Positions 61,507 to 64,000 of a stretch of DNA of 64,000 bases are shown here, in pieces. Each line of letters begins with the position of its first letter. Position 1 is the stretch's first letter. The stretch comes from Pseudomonas sp. CROZ-RG-20F-R04-15. Lineage in GTDB: Bacteria > Pseudomonadota > Gammaproteobacteria > Pseudomonadales > Pseudomonadaceae. The notes under the pieces were generated by a model, which searched no databases, was not told the origin of the DNA, and was given only the letters and a program-made list of their open reading frames with translations. The translations under genes were made by a program, and so were the position numbers. The stretch covers positions 62,001 through 126,000 of the forward strand of contig NZ_JAKNQL010000013.1 of assembly GCF_022662375.1 (NCBI RefSeq), in the 5' to 3' direction.

Positions 61507-63063
61507 TTACGCGGATTTCCGATCATTATTGTTATGGCTGCCAGGCTGGCTGAGGGCGGCGGCGAGTACCTGTTCCTGCGTCAGCTCGTGATTGATGAAG
61601 TCGCCGCGCAACTGGCCTTCGCCGATCACCAGCACGCGGTCGGAAACGCCGAGTACTTCGGCCAGCTCCGACGAGACCATGATGATCGACACGCCGGCGG
61701 CGGCCAGGGCGCCCATCAACTTGTAGATTTCATATTTGGCGCCGACGTCCACACCTCGGGTCGGCTCATCGAGAATCAGCACCCGGGGTCTGGCCAGCAG
61801 CATCTTCGCCAGCACGGCTTTTTGTTGATTGCCACCCGACAGGCTGGTGATCGGCAGGAAAGGGCTGGCGGTCTTGAGGTGCAGGCGCGAGATTTCCTGA
61901 TCGATGCAGCCCAGCTCGGCTTCGGTATCGATGCGGGTCAGTTTCGAGTAGTTGTCCAGCACGGCGAGGGTGATGTTCTGGCCGACGCCCAGGTCGGGAA
62001 TGATGCCTTGGCGTTTGCGGTCCTCTGGCACCAGACACAGGCCGGCGCGGATGGATTTGAGCGGCGTGCGCGTGTCGATGGGTTGCCCGTCGAGCCAGAC
62101 TTCGCCCTCGTGGCGACCGGGGTAAGCGCCGAACAGCGCAGTCACCAGTTCGGTGCGGCCAGCACCGACCAGTCCGGCGATGCCAAGGATTTCACCGCGT
62201 TTGAGAACGAAGGAAATATCGTCGACACGTTTGCGCTTGGGGTTGTCGACGTCGTAGCAGGTAATGTGCCGGGCCTCGAAAATCACCTCGCCAATATCGT
62301 GTGGCTCGGAGGGGTAGAGGTTGCTCATTTCCCGCCCGACCATCTGGGTGATGATCTGTGCAATATCCATGTCGGCCATGGCGGTGGTGGCGATGTGTTT
62401 ACCGTCGCGAATCACCGAAATGGTGTCGCACACGGCGGCCACTTCATCGAGCTTGTGCGAGATGTAGACGCAGGCAACGCCTTTGGCTTTGAGGTCGCGG
62501 ATGATGTCCAGCAACACCTCGATTTCCGAACGGCTCAAGGCTGACGAAGGCTCGTCGAGGATCAGCAGGCGGGCCTTTTTGTTCAGAGCCTTGGCGATCT
62601 CCACCAGTTGCTGATAGCCGCCGCCGTACTGCGAAACCGGCAGCGATACGTTCATGTCGGGGACTTTCAATTCGCGCATCAGCGCTTCGGCGCGGTGGAT
62701 CATCGCCGGGTAGTTCATGCGACCGCCGGGCAGCGTCAGTTCATGGCCCATGAAAATGTTTTCGGCCACCGACAGGTCGGGCACCAGTGTCAGTTCCTGG
62801 TGAATGATGACGATGCCGGCGGCTTCCGTTTCGCTGATTGATTGCGCCCTGAGCGGTTGCCCGTCCCAGAGGATTTCACCGTCCCAGCTGCCGTGCGGGT
62901 AGACCGCCGAGAGGATCTTCATCAGCGTGGATTTGCCGGCGCCATTCTCGCCGCACAGGCCAACGCACTCGCCGGGTCTGACCTTGATGTCGATGCCGTT
63001 GAGCGCTTTGACACCGCCGAAGGTTTTGACGATGCCGTTCATTTGCAGCAGATAGTCGGACAT
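61507..63063 (-). CDS. xylG: D-xylose ABC transporter ATP-binding protein
   Basis: 518 residues with two ABC domains, the sugar-importer layout. The first has Walker [10 protein letters not shown] at residues 38-46, and the second has a degenerate P-loop GLVGAGRTE and signature [15 protein letters not shown] with Walker [16 protein letters not shown]. It energises import through XylH. The xylF gene is upstream in the same operon, with a REP doublet between them. Confidence 0.95.
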   Translation of the reverse strand: MSDYLLQMNGIVKTFGGVKALNGIDIKVRPGECVGLCGENGAGKSTLMKILSAVYPHGSWDGEILWDGQPLRAQSISETEAAGIVIIHQELTLVPDLSVAENIFMGHELTLPGGRMNYPAMIHRAEALMRELKVPDMNVSLPVSQYGGGYQQLVEIAKALNKKARLLILDEPSSALSRSEIEVLLDIIRDLKAKGVACVYISHKLDEVAAVCDTISVIRDGKHIATTAMADMDIAQIITQMVGREMSNLYPSEPHDIGEVIFEARHITCYDVDNPKRKRVDDISFVLKRGEILGIAGLVGAGRTELVTALFGAYPGRHEGEVWLDGQPIDTRTPLKSIRAGLCLVPEDRKRQGIIPDLGVGQNITLAVLDNYSKLTRIDTEAELGCIDQEISRLHLKTASPFLPITSLSGGNQQKAVLAKMLLARPRVLILDEPTRGVDVGAKYEIYKLMGALAAAGVSIIMVSSELAEVLGVSDRVLVIGEGQLRGDFINHELTQEQVLAAALSQPGSHNNNDRKSA

Positions 63064-63107
63064 GGACAGGGCTCGTATATCAAAGACTCACACACCACTG
63101 AACCTGG

Positions 63108-63194
63108 GTGGGAGCGAGCCTGCTCGCGAAAGCGTCAGTTCAGACAATGCTTCGTTGACTGACACACCGCATTCGCGAGCAGGCTCGCTCCCAC
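63108..63194. repeat. REP doublet (REPIN) between xylF and xylG
   Basis: Two perfect 23-base inverted copies, 63108-63130 (beginning GTGGGAGCGAGCCTGCTC) and 63172-63194 (its reverse complement, ending GGCTCGCTCCCAC), with 41 bases between. Each copy is itself partly palindromic. This is the standard REP type of fluorescent pseudomonads, moved by RAYT transposases. In the mRNA it forms a strong stem between xylF and xylG. Confidence 0.93.
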
Positions 63195-63217
63195 AAGGGT
63201 TTTCGCATTACCGGAGA

Positions 63218-64000
63218 TCACTTCCCGGCAATTTGCGCCTTGGTGTAGAAGCCGTCCTGTTCCAGCAGGTCGATGTTGTCCTTGGTCAGCGGGGTTGGCG
63301 TGAGCAGGATGGTGTCGACTTTTTTGCTGCCGTTGTCGTACTGCGAGGTGAAGGCAGGTTTCTCGTTGCGCGCCAGTTGCACCGAGAGCTTGGCCGCTTC
63401 GGAGGCGATCAGTTTCAATGGCTTGTACACGGTCATGGTTTGCGTGCCGGCGATCACGCGTTTGACCGCTGCAAGGTCAGCGTCCTGCCCGGAAATCGGC
63501 ACCTTGCCGGCCAGTTGCTGCGCCGCCAGTGCCTGAATGGCACCACCGGCCGTGGCGTCGTTGGAGGCGACGATGCCGTCAATTTTGTTGTCGTTGCGGG
63601 TCAGGGCGTTCTCAACAATGCTCAGCGCTTCGGTCGGGTTCCATTCCTTGACCCACTGCTGGCCGACGATCTTGATATCGCCCTTGTCGATGGCCGGTTG
63701 CAGCACTTTCATCTGGCCTTCACGCAGGATCTTGGCGTTGTTGTCGGTGGGCGCACCACCGAGCAAAAAGTAATTGCCCTTGGGCGCGGCTTTCAACACG
63801 CCGCTGGCCTGCATCTCGCCAACCTTTTCGTTATCGAAGGAAATGTAGGCGTCGACATCGGCGTTGAGAATCAGCCGATCATAGGACACAACCTTGATCC
63901 CGGCTTTCTTCGCTTCGGCCACCGCGTTGGTTAGCACCGTGGCGTTGAACGGCACGATGACGATGACATCGACGCCCCGGGAAATGAGGTTTTCGATCTG
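63218..64000 (-). CDS. xylF: D-xylose ABC transporter substrate-binding protein, 5' end beyond window
   Basis: The frame is open to base 64000, so the signal peptide and first lobe are outside. The visible 260 residues show the periplasmic-binding-protein fold: QIENLISRGVDVIVIVPFNATVLTNAV, VVSYDRLILNADVDAYISFDNEKVGEMQA, VASNDATAGGAIQAL and PISGQDADLAAVKRVIAGTQTMTVYKPL, which match XylF. It binds xylose or related sugars and delivers them to XylGH. Confidence 0.95.
   Translation of the reverse strand, partial: QIENLISRGVDVIVIVPFNATVLTNAVAEAKKAGIKVVSYDRLILNADVDAYISFDNEKVGEMQASGVLKAAPKGNYFLLGGAPTDNNAKILREGQMKVLQPAIDKGDIKIVGQQWVKEWNPTEALSIVENALTRNDNKIDGIVASNDATAGGAIQALAAQQLAGKVPISGQDADLAAVKRVIAGTQTMTVYKPLKLIASEAAKLSVQLARNEKPAFTSQYDNGSKKVDTILLTPTPLTKDNIDLLEQDGFYTKAQIAGK

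Overview
The window looks like a chromosomal segment of a Pseudomonas, most likely of the P. fluorescens complex. It is GC-rich. It carries a membrane PQQ glucose dehydrogenase next to an OprB-type porin, a xylFGH sugar ABC transporter, an AlaE exporter, many LysR and AraC regulators each beside one enzyme or transporter, and a REP doublet with the GTGGGAGC core typical of fluorescent pseudomonads. I see no rRNA, tRNA, CRISPR array, prophage or intact insertion sequence. The species is inferred from gene content alone.

Layout. 0-3 kb: the end of a glutamine synthetase family gene, a remnant of a hybrid sensor kinase, a YeeE/YedE permease and a remnant of an EAL domain; this stretch looks decayed and AT-richer. 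3-5.4 kb: a cytochrome b, a periplasmic molybdopterin oxidoreductase and an MXKDX-repeat protein, then a cysteine-rich unknown. 5.4-14.2 kb: alaE, LysR/YcaC-like hydrolase, a lysine-rich protein, oprB-gcd, LysR/epimerase. 14.2-21.3 kb: bestrophin, then a periplasmic molybdenum hydroxylase operon (2Fe-2S, molybdopterin, triheme cytochrome c, XdhC) with an AraC regulator. 21.5-36.4 kb: a chain of regulator/transporter/enzyme pairs (MFS, zinc-less alcohol dehydrogenase family, fatty acid hydroxylase with FMN reductase, cupin, aldehyde dehydrogenase, two more MFS), ending in a frameshifted nucleoside deaminase.

36.6-47.6 kb is the most unusual part. An E. coli-type pstSCAB operon behind a candidate Pho box has no phoU. 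It runs directly into a degenerate Fic-fold gene and a HAD phosphatase gene. After a strong terminator come the carboxy(nor)spermidine dehydrogenase and decarboxylase, a PPK2 polyphosphate kinase, a class V aminotransferase and a thymidylate-kinase-like P-loop protein. Phosphate import, polyphosphate and polyamine functions lie side by side.

47.6-64 kb: a Rieske oxygenase, an MFS, a phospholipase C/P1-nuclease-like exported protein, a DMT exporter, an Old Yellow Enzyme, a second molybdenum hydroxylase operon (cytochrome c, 2Fe-2S, molybdopterin) without its own XdhC, an MFS with a LysR gene, and xylF'-xylG-xylH with a REP doublet between xylF and xylG.

Functionally the window is about periplasmic oxidation feeding the respiratory chain (gcd, two molybdenum hydroxylases with cytochromes c, the cytochrome b/molybdoenzyme pair), sugar and phosphate uptake, and small-molecule efflux and detoxification. 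Start codons were chosen by ribosome binding site and family alignment from memory; no database search was possible.
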